Assembly: GCA_025935925.1 (NCBI GenBank)
Contig: JAICUI010000020.1
Coordinates: 1-45,073 of the forward strand
Direction: 5' to 3'
Length of the DNA stretch: 45,073 nt
DNA from: Chloroflexota bacterium
GTDB taxonomy: Bacteria; Chloroflexota; Limnocylindria; Limnocylindrales; CSP1-4
Shown here: positions 16,064-24,388 of the stretch, in pieces
How the letters are laid out: each line of letters starts with the position of its first letter
Position numbering within the stretch: the stretch's first letter is position 1
Notes under the pieces: generated by a model
Databases searched by the model: none
The model's input: the letters and a program-made list of their open reading frames with translations, nothing else
What the model was told of the DNA's origin: nothing
Position numbers and translations under genes: made by a program

Positions 16064-16414
16064 CTACCGGTCGGTGAGGTCCTCCGAGGCCGCCTCGACC
16101 GTTGCCTCGGCTTCCGCCGCCGCTTCGGCCGCCGCCGCCGACGCCTGGTCGGGCAGCGTGTCGAGCGACGCGCCGGCGTCCTCGGCGGACGACTCGGCGG
16201 CGGCGCGGACCTGGCTGACGCGTGACTCGATCTGGGCGGATACCTCGTTGAACCGCGCCTCGAGGCGGGCGCCGAGGGCGTCGAGATCGCCGCGGCTCAC
16301 GTCGCTGCGGAAGTCCTCGAACTCGGTCCGCAGGTCGCGCCCGGTCGAGACCGAGTACGCAACGGCGGCGGCGGCACCGGCGACCGCGCCGGCAACGAAC
16401 CAGATGAGCTTCAT
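16064..16414 (-). CDS. YtxH-like membrane-anchored coiled-coil protein
   Basis: 116 aa. One N-terminal transmembrane segment (LIWFVAGAVAGAAAAVAYSV, residues 3-22) followed by TGRDLRTEFEDFRSDVSRG and a long helical region with heptads (LGARLEARFNEVSAQIESRVSQVR) and an Ala/Glu-rich tail. The Gly/Ala-rich membrane helix followed by a basic-acidic helix is like YtxH-type general-stress proteins. GGGAGG lies 5 nt upstream of ATG 16414 and begins in the rpoD stop codon, so translation is linked to the sigma factor gene 11 nt away. A link to the membrane or stress response is inferred. Confidence 0.7.
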   Translation of the reverse strand: MKLIWFVAGAVAGAAAAVAYSVSTGRDLRTEFEDFRSDVSRGDLDALGARLEARFNEVSAQIESRVSQVRAAAESSAEDAGASLDTLPDQASAAAAEAAAEAEATVEAASEDLTDR

Positions 16415-16425
16415 CCCAGTCCTCC

Positions 16426-18168
16426 CTACTCCAGGTAATCCTTGAGCTTGCGGCTGCGCGAGGGGTGGCGGAGCTTGCGCAGGGCCTTCGCCTCGATCTG
16501 GCGGATCCGCTCGCGGGTGACGTTGAACTCCTTGCCGACCTCCTCGAGCGTGCGGGCTCGGCCGTCCTCGAGGCCGAAACGGAGCTGCAGGACGCGGCGC
16601 TCGCGGCCCGTGAGCGAGTCCAGGACCGCTTCGACCTGCTCCTTGAGCAGCTGGTGCGACGCCGCCTCGGCCGGGGCGAGCGCGCCGCGGTCCTCGATGA
16701 AGTCGCCCAGGTGCGAGTCCTCCTCCTCGCCGATCGGCGTCTCGAGCGACACCGGCTCCTGCGAGACCTTGATGATCTCGCGGACCTTCTCCGGGGTGAC
16801 GACCACCTCCTGGCCCTTCGACATCGCCTCCGCGATCTCCTCGACCGTCGGCTCGCGGCCGAGCTCCTGGAGGAGCTGGCGCGAGACCCGGATCAGCCGG
16901 TTGATCGTCTCGACCATGTGGACCGGGATGCGGATCGTGCGCGCCTGGTCGGCGATCGCCCGCGTGATCGCCTGGCGGATCCACCACGTGGCGTAGGTGG
17001 AGAACTTGAAGCCCTTCTCGAAGTCGAACTTCTCGACCGCCCGGATGAGGCCGATGTTGCCCTCCTGGATGAGGTCCAGGAAGGACATGCCGCGCCCGAT
17101 GTACTTCTTCGCGATCGAGACGACGAGGCGCAGGTTCGCCGACGTCAGCTGCTCGCGGGCGTCGCGGCCGATCCGCACCACCTCGCCCCGCCGGTCGCGC
17201 ATCTTCGTCTGCGGCGGCACGTCCGGGTCGAAGCCCATCCGTCGCAGCAGATCGGAGTCGTTGCCGGCCTCGATCCACCGCTGGAGCACGGGGAAGCCGA
17301 CCTCGTCGCGGGTCCAGTCGTAGATCGCCCGCAGCCCGACGTTGTCGCGCGAGTCGAGGTCGCCGTTGTGGACGGACAGGTACGACCAGTCCATGAGCTC
17401 CTGGAACGGCCCGGGAGCCGGCGCCTCGGCGTACTTCGCCAGGAGCCCCTTGGCTTCCTTGAGGAGCGCCGTCGTGCCCTCCGACTGCACGTCGCGACCG
17501 GCCTTGACGAGGTGGAAGTCCGGGGGCGCGACGAGCAGCTCCGCCGCGCCCGGGTCCGCGAGGGCCGCCGCGACCATCGTGTGCGTCTCGGGGCCGAACG
17601 GCAGGCGGTGCTGCGGCTTCGTGGTGCGCGTCTTGCGCTCGGTGTCGTGGAGCGTCCACTCGTGGAGCGAGATGACCGCCTTCCACGGCTCGACGATGAT
17701 CTGCTCGCCGAGCTCGATCGCCTTGGCGAGGACGACCTCCTCCTCGGCCGTCAGCAGGGCAACCTTGCCGATCTCCTTGAGGTACATCCGGACCGGGTCG
17801 TCGATGCCGATCATGTCGGCGGAGAGCGCCTCGGCCTCGAGCTCCTCGGTCGTCGGCTCGTCCACCTCGGCCGGCGACAGCTGCGCCGGGGCGTCCATGT
17901 CGGTTGGGACCGCGACGCCCTCGATCGCGTCGTCGGTGACGATCTCGACCGAGAGCACGGCCGCGGCGTCCGGCTCGGCGTCCTCGGCGCCCAGCTCGAA
18001 CTCGTCGTCGGCGTCGTCGTCGAGCTGCGGCTCGTCGTCCGCTGCCACGACCGCGGTCGCCTTCCGCGGCCGGGCGCTCGCCAGTCGGGCCTCCTCGAGC
18101 TCCCGGCGCGAACGCGGCGGGCGGGCGAGGACGGCTTCGACCAGCTGCTTGTCGAGGGGATCGGCCAT
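16426..18168 (-). CDS. rpoD: Primary RNA polymerase sigma factor RpoD (sigma-70/SigA)
   Basis: 580-aa group 1 sigma factor. An acidic, variable N terminus (1-120; [11 protein letters not shown]) resembles region 1.1. Region 1.2 is [12 protein letters not shown] (123-134) and [19 protein letters not shown] non-conserved insertion of about 175 residues (roughly 160-335) separates it from region 2: [18 protein letters not shown], the core-binding [17 protein letters not shown], and [17 protein letters not shown] for -10 recognition and melting. Region 3 contains the [10 protein letters not shown] segment and its neighbours, and region 4 (518-580) has the -35 recognition helix [20 protein letters not shown]. 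Translation start: GGAGGT 10 nt before ATG. It lies 82 nt downstream of dnaG, the classic macromolecular-synthesis pairing. Confidence 0.97.
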   Translation of the reverse strand: MADPLDKQLVEAVLARPPRSRRELEEARLASARPRKATAVVAADDEPQLDDDADDEFELGAEDAEPDAAAVLSVEIVTDDAIEGVAVPTDMDAPAQLSPAEVDEPTTEELEAEALSADMIGIDDPVRMYLKEIGKVALLTAEEEVVLAKAIELGEQIIVEPWKAVISLHEWTLHDTERKTRTTKPQHRLPFGPETHTMVAAALADPGAAELLVAPPDFHLVKAGRDVQSEGTTALLKEAKGLLAKYAEAPAPGPFQELMDWSYLSVHNGDLDSRDNVGLRAIYDWTRDEVGFPVLQRWIEAGNDSDLLRRMGFDPDVPPQTKMRDRRGEVVRIGRDAREQLTSANLRLVVSIAKKYIGRGMSFLDLIQEGNIGLIRAVEKFDFEKGFKFSTYATWWIRQAITRAIADQARTIRIPVHMVETINRLIRVSRQLLQELGREPTVEEIAEAMSKGQEVVVTPEKVREIIKVSQEPVSLETPIGEEEDSHLGDFIEDRGALAPAEAASHQLLKEQVEAVLDSLTGRERRVLQLRFGLEDGRARTLEEVGKEFNVTRERIRQIEAKALRKLRHPSRSRKLKDYLE

Positions 18169-18250
18169 GGTCAGCGGGACCTCCGAGCGATGGGGCGCGG
18201 TGTGACGGGAACAGGGCGGCGAAGGGAGCGGCGGACGTGACGGGCGGTGC

Positions 18251-20155
18251 TCATCCCGCGGCGACCGCCGTGGGACGGGCGAGGAGGCGTGTCTGGTCTC
18301 GACGCTTGTCGATCGACCGGCGTTGCTCGTTGAGGAGGCGTTGCTCGAGCATCAGGCGTTGCACGTTCGCGGCATCGCCCTCGCGCTCCGCCTCCGCCAT
18401 GAGGTCGCGGTTGAAGTCGCTGCGCTCGAGCCACTCGTCCTCCTCGAGGTCGAGGATCGACTGCTCGATCGCGATCGAGAGCACGTGGTCCGACAGCAGC
18501 CGCAGGTCCGGGCCCGACCGCGAGACGAGCGCCTGGCCCAGGGCCCGCGTCTCCTCGTCCAGGCCGTCGAGGACCTGGGACAGCGCGAAGACCGGGCGGA
18601 CGCCGTGGTCGTCGCGAGCGCGCGCGTTGGCGATCGCCCGGAACAGCTCGCGGGCCACCTGGCTGCGGAACCGGTCCGGCCCGATGGCGTCGAGCACGCG
18701 GTCGTGCGCCTCGGGCGCGAGGAGCACGAGCCGGAGCAGCTCCGGCTCGGGCGGCGACACGGCGCGCAGGATGTCGGCGACCGGCAGCGCGTCGGGCGCG
18801 TTCACGACGGCATCGGCCGTGAACCGGGTCTCGGTCCGCTGCGCCTGGCCCTGGAGGACCCCGAGGAGCGCGCCCTGCGTGATGCCGGTCTGCTGCTGGA
18901 TCTGCTGGACGTACGGGTCGCGCAGGAGCGGCGGCAGCCGGCGGACGACGCCCAGCGCCGCCTCGGCGTAACGCGCCTTGCCGCCCGCGGTCTTCAGGTC
19001 GTGTGCGTGGGCGTGGACGTCGAGCAGGTGGTCGACGATGGGACGGGCGGTGCGCACCTCCTCGCGCCAGCGATCGGGCTCGTCGCGGACCACCTCGTCG
19101 GGATCCTTGCCGGCCGGCAGCCGAACGACCCGGACCTCGTCGAGCTCGACGCCGGACTCGTCGGCGGCGAGCTGGCGGATGAGCTCCTCGAGGGCCGTCG
19201 CGCCGAACGTGCCCGCCTTCTCGCCCGCCGCGTCGACGTCGTACGCGAGCGCGATCCGCTTCGCGTACCGGGTCAGCAGCGCGACCTGGAACGGCGTGAG
19301 CGCCGTGCCGAGGCTCGCAACGACGTTCTCGAACCCGGCCTGGTGCGCCATGAGCGCGTCGGTGTAGCCCTCGACGATCACCGCCTGGCCGGCCTTGCGG
19401 ATGGGCCCCTTCGCGCGATCGATGAGGTACAGGGTCCGGCTCTTGTCGAACAGGGGCGTCGCGGGCGAGTTCAGGTACTTCGGGCCGTCACCGGCGTCGC
19501 CGGCCAGGATCCGGCCGCCCAGGCCGACCGGGTGCCCGTTCGCGTCGCGGATCGGGAAGATCACCCGCTCACGGAACCGGTCGTACACGCCGCCGCCGCG
19601 CTGGCGCGGGCTCGCGAGGCCCGTCTCGAGCAGCTCGCCCGCCTGGACCTGGCGCTTCGCCGCGAGCTGCCGGACGAGCGTGTCCCAGCCGCCCGGCGCC
19701 CAGCCGAGCTGGTACTTCTCGATCGTCGCGTCCGTGAACCCGCGCCCGCGCAGGTACGCGAGGGCCGGCTCGCCCGCCTTCGAGTGGAGCAGGACCGCGT
19801 GGTAGAAGGCGATGGCGCTCTCGAGCACCTCGCGCAGCCGGGCGTTGCGCGCGTCGTCGCGGCGCGTCCGCTCGTCGAGCTCGACGCCGGCCCGCGCGGC
19901 GAGCGTCTTCAGCGCCTCCGCGAAGCCGACGGAGTCCCGCTCCATCACGAACGTGAAGATGTCGCCGTGCTTGCCGCAGCCGAAGCAGTGCCACGAGTCG
20001 CGCGCCGGCGTCACGACGAACGACGGGGTCTTCTCACCGTGGAAGGGGCACAGGCCCTTCAGGGTCGTGCCGGCCTTCTTCAGCTGGACGGTGTCGCCCA
20101 CCACGTCCGCGACGGGCAGACGCCCCTTGATCTCGGCGACGACGCCGACGGCCAA
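18251..20155 (-). CDS. dnaG: DNA primase DnaG
   Basis: 634-aa bacterial primase, which makes RNA primers at the fork. The CHC2 zinc domain is [11 protein letters not shown]...WHCFGCG with Cys36, His39, Cys57 and Cys60. The catalytic core follows ([23 protein letters not shown]), then TOPRIM with [10 protein letters not shown] (Glu262) and LAYDVDAAG (Asp306, Asp308), where the common FDGD is YDVD. The C-terminal part (about 440-634) is helical and should be the helicase-interacting domain. The start is TTG 20155; GGGGAGG lies 8 nt upstream and the protein begins directly at the usual first helix. It is the first gene of the dnaG-rpoD-ytxH operon, with a promoter and inverted repeats immediately upstream. 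Confidence 0.96.
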   Translation of the reverse strand: MAVGVVAEIKGRLPVADVVGDTVQLKKAGTTLKGLCPFHGEKTPSFVVTPARDSWHCFGCGKHGDIFTFVMERDSVGFAEALKTLAARAGVELDERTRRDDARNARLREVLESAIAFYHAVLLHSKAGEPALAYLRGRGFTDATIEKYQLGWAPGGWDTLVRQLAAKRQVQAGELLETGLASPRQRGGGVYDRFRERVIFPIRDANGHPVGLGGRILAGDAGDGPKYLNSPATPLFDKSRTLYLIDRAKGPIRKAGQAVIVEGYTDALMAHQAGFENVVASLGTALTPFQVALLTRYAKRIALAYDVDAAGEKAGTFGATALEELIRQLAADESGVELDEVRVVRLPAGKDPDEVVRDEPDRWREEVRTARPIVDHLLDVHAHAHDLKTAGGKARYAEAALGVVRRLPPLLRDPYVQQIQQQTGITQGALLGVLQGQAQRTETRFTADAVVNAPDALPVADILRAVSPPEPELLRLVLLAPEAHDRVLDAIGPDRFRSQVARELFRAIANARARDDHGVRPVFALSQVLDGLDEETRALGQALVSRSGPDLRLLSDHVLSIAIEQSILDLEEDEWLERSDFNRDLMAEAEREGDAANVQRLMLEQRLLNEQRRSIDKRRDQTRLLARPTAVAAG

Positions 20156-20208
20156 CCGCAGGTCCTCCCCGGGTTCCCCTACAGAGCTTCCGGCGGAGAC
20201 GACGACGG

Positions 20209-20229
20209 ACCTGTCAAGACTTGACAGGT
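20209..20229. promoter_or_regulatory. Perfect 21-nt palindrome in the dnaG leader (candidate operator)
   Basis: ACCTGTCAAG-A-CTTGACAGGT, 10-bp arms with a single central base, 54 nt upstream of the dnaG TTG and a few bases after the inferred transcription start. Its inner sequence CTTGACA recurs in a second inverted repeat on the other side of the promoter. It fits a dimeric repressor site, or an RNA hairpin in the leader. Confidence 0.5.
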
Positions 20230-20242
20230 CACGTCTCGGGCG

Positions 20243-20271
20243 AATGTACCCCCGCCCCGGGGGCTTGACAA
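20243..20271 (-). promoter_or_regulatory. Candidate sigma-70 promoter of the dnaG-rpoD operon
   Basis: Minus strand: -35 TTGTCA (20271-20266), exactly 17 nt, -10 TACATT (20248-20243); transcription would start near 20236. This is the best -35/-10 pair seen in the window. The spacer is unusually GC-rich. The -35 overlaps the inverted repeat at 20264-20286 and the start site abuts the 21-nt palindrome. Confidence 0.55.
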
Positions 20272-20286
20272 GGAACGCTTGTCAAG
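20264..20286. repeat. Second inverted repeat overlapping the dnaG -35
   Basis: CTTGACAAG (20264-20272) and CTTGTCAAG (20278-20286), 9-bp arms around GAACG. It overlaps the stop codon of the upstream DUF6493 gene and the proposed dnaG -35 element. It shares the CTTGACA half-site with the palindrome at 20209-20229. It could act as an operator, or as a terminator hairpin for the upstream operon. Confidence 0.45.
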
Positions 20287-22978
20287 AGGGGACGGTGCCG
20301 GTGAGCAGCCGCCGCGCGAGCGAGGCCGTCGTCCCGGAGCCCGCGGCGAGCGCCTCGAGCGTCGGCCGGGCGCCGCTCGGGACGGGCAAAGCCGTGACGG
20401 CCGTGAGCTCCACGAGGAGCCGCACCAGCGGTGCGAGCTGCCCGGTCGGGACGGGCTTCGGCCGGGCGGTGGCGACCATCCGGGCCAGGGCGCCCGCCGC
20501 GACCTCGAGCGCCCATGCCGCGTGGCGGTCCGAGCGTCGCGCCACCTCGTCGAGCGACGCCGCGAGCCGGCCGGGCCGGAACAGCGTGACTGGAGAGCCG
20601 CCGGAATCCTGTGGCTCCAGCGCCGTCGCGACGGCGTCGAACGCCGCGACGAGGCGCGAGGCGTCGAGCCGGCCATCCGCCACCAGGGCGATGGCGGCGT
20701 CGACCGCGAGGCCGCGCTGTCCCGGCTCGCGCGCCTGCAGCGCGACGGCCACGAGTGCCGCTCCCTCGGACCCGAGGCGGGTCCACGGCTCGAACAGGGG
20801 CTCGAGGCGCTGGCGATCGTGCCAGCGGGCCTCCCCCCAGTCGAGGTTCCCCAGCAGGAGCGCGGCCGACACCGCGAACCAGGATCGCCGGTCCTGGGGC
20901 CAGATGAGCCGTGACCAATCGACGATCGCCCGCTCGTTGCCGCCGCCGGTGACGTGCGCTTCCACACGCCACAGCAGGTCCGTCGGGATGTCGGCGCGAG
21001 CGGCGGGGACCGGTGCGCCCGGGTCGAGGGCGGGGACGCGCATGAAGCGGCCGTTCGCGATCACGACGCGGTACCGGCCGGCCAGGGCGGCGTCGGGTCC
21101 GAGGCCCGGATGCCCGCGCGCGACGTCGGGATCGTCGCCGTCGGGCGTCCGGCACCGGGCCGCCGCGGCCCACAGGGCGGCGCTCGGCCCCACGGTCGCG
21201 GTCCCGCCGAGCGCGTGGCGAACCGCGTCTCCGGCCTCACCGTCGAGGCGCGCGGCGTCGGCGAGGGCGCGTTCGCGGCGCACCGGAAGCACGCGTAGCA
21301 GCGCCTGGGCGACGTCCAGTGGCCGCTCATCGTCCCGTGGCCGCGTCGCGAGCCTCGCGACGAGGGCTTCCGGCTCGATCCAGCCGCCCGCATACGAAGG
21401 CAGCGCGACGAGCGTCCCCGCGCGACCCGCGGCGGCGGTTCTCGCGACCTCGTCGACGCGGCGGGCGAGGTAGTCGCCGATCCGCCCTCGCGCGTCGCGG
21501 AGCGCCTCGGTCGGGGATCCGTCGACCCACGCGACGACGAGGCCGGCGAACCACGCGGCGATGCCGGGTCCACCCCGGCGCGCCAGGATCCGCCCGGCGC
21601 GGACGCGGACCGCCCGGGTCGTGCGGACGAACGCCGCCGATCCGTCGCGCGGGAACCGGAGCACGCCGTCGAGCGCGACCTCGAGCCGGTCCGGCGGGCC
21701 TTCCTGTTCGAGGACGGCTGCCAGGGCCTCGACCAGCGCCTCGAGCGACGCGGCGGGCTGCAGCCGCTCGAGGCCCGCGAACGGGTCCGACGCCGCAACG
21801 GGCTCGGCGACGGCGTCGACGCGCCTCGTGGCCGTCGCGCGGGTCGCGGGCTCGGGCACGCGGCTCCCGGGGGCGGTGAGCGCGTCGACACGCGCGCGGA
21901 GGGAGGGCGCCACCTCGCCAGCCCTTGCGGCGACCTGCGCGGCGGCGCCGTCGTCGAGCGGGACGACCCGCTGCTCGAACAGGGCGATGGCGGCGGACTG
22001 GACGTCGGCGGCCGGGTGCCCGAGGCCGGCGACGAGCGCTCCGGCCGCCGCGCCGCCGAGCGATGGATCCTCCCGGACCGCGCGCTCCACGAGGCGCAGC
22101 GCCTGCCGCGCGGTGCCGGCCGACCGAGCTCCGATAGCCGGCCCGACGTGCGCGAGCAGCCGGGCGCCGTCGAGCAACCCGGCGTCCTGCACGGCGCGCA
22201 GCGCCGCGACACCGAGCGTGACCGTCGGGCCGATCGGACTGCGCAGCAGGCGCAGGTACGCGTCGGCACGCTCCGCCCGCTCCGCGCGCGTCGGCGCGAG
22301 CGCCTCGTGGAACCGGCCGAACCAGCCGGCACGGAACGCGGGGAAGTCACGCTCGAGCGCAGCGAGGCTCGCGTCCAGCAGCCGGTCGCGGTCGAGCTCT
22401 CGCCCGGCGCGCGCCCGCAGCGCGTGCGACCACGAGCGGGCGTCGGAGGTGTACTTGTCATGGTCCGCGAGGCTGTGGTCGGCCGTGCCCTCGACCTCGA
22501 ACAGCCGCCACACCTCGGTCCCGAGGAGGTCGGGGTCGTCGCGGAGCAGCGCGTCGGCATCGACGAACGACGCGAGCATCCCGTGGATGTAGGCGTCGCC
22601 CGCCGGCCGCGGGATGCGCCCATCGCGGACGAGCGCCCGCACGAGCGGCCAGCCGAGCCGCTCGAGCATCCAGGGCACCAGCTCCGTCACCAGGGGAGAT
22701 GGACGCAGGCGGAGCACCGTCTCCGCGAGCTCGTGGCGCCACATCCGGCGCCCGCCGGCAATCTGTCCCGCGGTCCCGGTGCCGAGCAGCGCCAGGAGCG
22801 AGGTCGCGTTGGCGTGGCCCGCGTCGGTCGAGAATCGCCACTCGCCGTGGGCCTTGCGGAGCGCGACCATCCGGGCGCCGCACGCGAGCCGCTCGGCCTC
22901 GGTCGCCGCCGCCAGCAGGGCGACGACACCCTGCACGTCATCCGCGAGCACCGCGGCCTCGAGCTCGTCCGGCGTCAT
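20282..22978 (-). CDS. DUF6493-family protein
   Basis: 898 aa, soluble and mostly helical, with HEAT-like repeats in the middle (blocks such as GVAALRAVQDAGLLDG, LRLVERAVREDPSLG and DVQSAAIALFEQRVVPLDD). The C-terminal half has conserved-looking Trp/Arg stretches (VDWSRLIWPQDRRSW, LLGNLDWGEARWHDR). I recognise the set as DUF6493, which in actinobacteria is commonly encoded with SWIM zinc-finger proteins; molecular function unknown. ATG 22978 follows the SWIM gene stop by 4 nt, so the two are coupled. No signal peptide or membrane segment. The long frame upstream of 22978 is an artefact of antisense coding. Confidence 0.75.
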   Translation of the reverse strand: MTPDELEAAVLADDVQGVVALLAAATEAERLACGARMVALRKAHGEWRFSTDAGHANATSLLALLGTGTAGQIAGGRRMWRHELAETVLRLRPSPLVTELVPWMLERLGWPLVRALVRDGRIPRPAGDAYIHGMLASFVDADALLRDDPDLLGTEVWRLFEVEGTADHSLADHDKYTSDARSWSHALRARAGRELDRDRLLDASLAALERDFPAFRAGWFGRFHEALAPTRAERAERADAYLRLLRSPIGPTVTLGVAALRAVQDAGLLDGARLLAHVGPAIGARSAGTARQALRLVERAVREDPSLGGAAAGALVAGLGHPAADVQSAAIALFEQRVVPLDDGAAAQVAARAGEVAPSLRARVDALTAPGSRVPEPATRATATRRVDAVAEPVAASDPFAGLERLQPAASLEALVEALAAVLEQEGPPDRLEVALDGVLRFPRDGSAAFVRTTRAVRVRAGRILARRGGPGIAAWFAGLVVAWVDGSPTEALRDARGRIGDYLARRVDEVARTAAAGRAGTLVALPSYAGGWIEPEALVARLATRPRDDERPLDVAQALLRVLPVRRERALADAARLDGEAGDAVRHALGGTATVGPSAALWAAAARCRTPDGDDPDVARGHPGLGPDAALAGRYRVVIANGRFMRVPALDPGAPVPAARADIPTDLLWRVEAHVTGGGNERAIVDWSRLIWPQDRRSWFAVSAALLLGNLDWGEARWHDRQRLEPLFEPWTRLGSEGAALVAVALQAREPGQRGLAVDAAIALVADGRLDASRLVAAFDAVATALEPQDSGGSPVTLFRPGRLAASLDEVARRSDRHAAWALEVAAGALARMVATARPKPVPTGQLAPLVRLLVELTAVTALPVPSGARPTLEALAAGSGTTASLARRLLTGTVPS

Positions 22979-22982
22979 GTCG

Positions 22983-24341
22983 TCAGTTCGGTGCGGCGTC
23001 GTCCGTGCTCGCCACGAGCTCGACCGCGAGCAGGTGCGCGCAGGGCCCGCGGTCCCCCGGATGCCGGCTCCACCAGGGGCACGTGCAGGCCCGGCCGTCG
23101 GGCCCGGTCCGGACGCGGTACTCGGTCGTGCGGCCGGTGACCCACCCGACGACGCCGGCACCGTCCGCCGCCGGCTCGATCCGCACGGCGCCGGCCTCGA
23201 CCAGCGCCCGCGCCTGCCGGAGGCGCGGCCGCTCCCGGGCGCCGCCGCGATACGGGAGGGGACGCGCGAAGTACGCCGCCGCAGCGAGGTCGTAGCCCAC
23301 GAGGCCGTCGACCGCGAGACCGGCGAGGGCCGCCTCGACATCCCGGACGTCGGTGCCGAGCTCCGTCGCGACGTCGCCGGCGGTCACCAGCGGCCGCCAC
23401 GCGAGGGCCCCCTCGACGCGCGCCCGGACGCCGGCGCTCGGGCCGCGCGCCAGCGCGTCGAGCACCCGCCCCTCCCCCGAGAACCCGCGCCACGCGACCG
23501 CGGACAGCGCGACGGTCATCCGGGCGTCGTCCAGCCCCGCGCACCATGCGCTGGAGCCATCGCTCGCGGCGTACACGGTGATCGACCGGATCGCGGGCGC
23601 CAGCCGCTCGAGCACTCGGAGCCGGTCGGCATCCGCGAGCGTGACGGCGCCGGCCTCGACGCGTCGCGCGAGGACGAGCGCCCGGCCGTCGGACGACACG
23701 GACAGCGGATCCCTGGCGCCGCGTGGCAGGTCGCGCAGGAACCGGCGGAACGCCGCCCCGTCGACGACGAACCGGGGCGTCATCGCGGCGAGGATGGCCT
23801 GCGTCTCGGCGAATGCCCGCACCCACCGCGCGGGAAGGGCGACGCGCCGCTCCTCGTGCCGCGCCCCATCGACCGCGACGACGAGGTCGTCCGTGCCGAT
23901 CTCGAGCTCGAGGCGGGCGGTGTCCGTCACGCCGGCCAGGGCCGCGCGCACGTCGCCGCCGAGGTCGACATTGGTGGTGCCGCGCCCGAGCAGCTCGCCG
24001 TCGACGAACGCCGGCAAGAGGTCGAGGCGGGCGTAGACGCTCGCGCAGCTGGAGAACGCCTCGAACCGCAGCGCATCGTCCGACGCGGTTGCGACCGGGT
24101 CCGCGAGCCGGAGGATCCGGCCGAGCATCGCCGCCGGGACGTGGAACCGGGAGCGCGCGACGGCCCCGACGAGCAGCAGCGCGTCGGCGAACAGCACCGG
24201 GTGCGCGACCCGTCCGCGGAACAGCCGCGGGTGCTCCGCCGGGCCGCCATCGGTCGCCAGGCGGAGCGTCCGGTCCACCGAGCCGTCGAGCCGCGAGGCC
24301 GCCGGATATCGGTACGCGTAGTCGATGGCGACGTCCGCCAC
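22983..24341 (-). CDS. SWIM zinc finger domain protein
   Basis: 452 aa. The C terminus has the SWIM pattern CTCPWWSRHPGDRGPCAHLL (residues about 422-441), i.e. CxC followed by CxH, a zinc site linked to DNA or protein binding. The long N-terminal region (1-415) is an uncharacterised mixed fold with a winged-helix-like part near 325-365 (LVTAGDVATELGTDVRDVEA). Start GTG 24341 has GGGGAGGGGAG directly upstream. It is first in a two-gene unit with the DUF6493 gene. In other bacteria SWIM/DUF6493 genes often sit with MoxR ATPase and VWA genes (compare E. coli yehL-yehP-yehQ); here the nearest moxR is 18 kb away in another operon. Confidence 0.83.
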   Translation of the reverse strand: MADVAIDYAYRYPAASRLDGSVDRTLRLATDGGPAEHPRLFRGRVAHPVLFADALLLVGAVARSRFHVPAAMLGRILRLADPVATASDDALRFEAFSSCASVYARLDLLPAFVDGELLGRGTTNVDLGGDVRAALAGVTDTARLELEIGTDDLVVAVDGARHEERRVALPARWVRAFAETQAILAAMTPRFVVDGAAFRRFLRDLPRGARDPLSVSSDGRALVLARRVEAGAVTLADADRLRVLERLAPAIRSITVYAASDGSSAWCAGLDDARMTVALSAVAWRGFSGEGRVLDALARGPSAGVRARVEGALAWRPLVTAGDVATELGTDVRDVEAALAGLAVDGLVGYDLAAAAYFARPLPYRGGARERPRLRQARALVEAGAVRIEPAADGAGVVGWVTGRTTEYRVRTGPDGRACTCPWWSRHPGDRGPCAHLLAVELVASTDDAAPN

Positions 24342-24388
24342 TCCCCTCCCCTCCGTCGGAGCGCCACGGTACCCGATCGACCGGCGCG

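Noticed and set aside
20282-23341. Long N-terminal extension of the DUF6493 protein (1019 aa)
   Set aside because: The extra 121 residues overlap the SWIM gene out of frame and are Arg/Ser-rich. The ATG at 22978, 4 nt after the SWIM stop, is the natural start.
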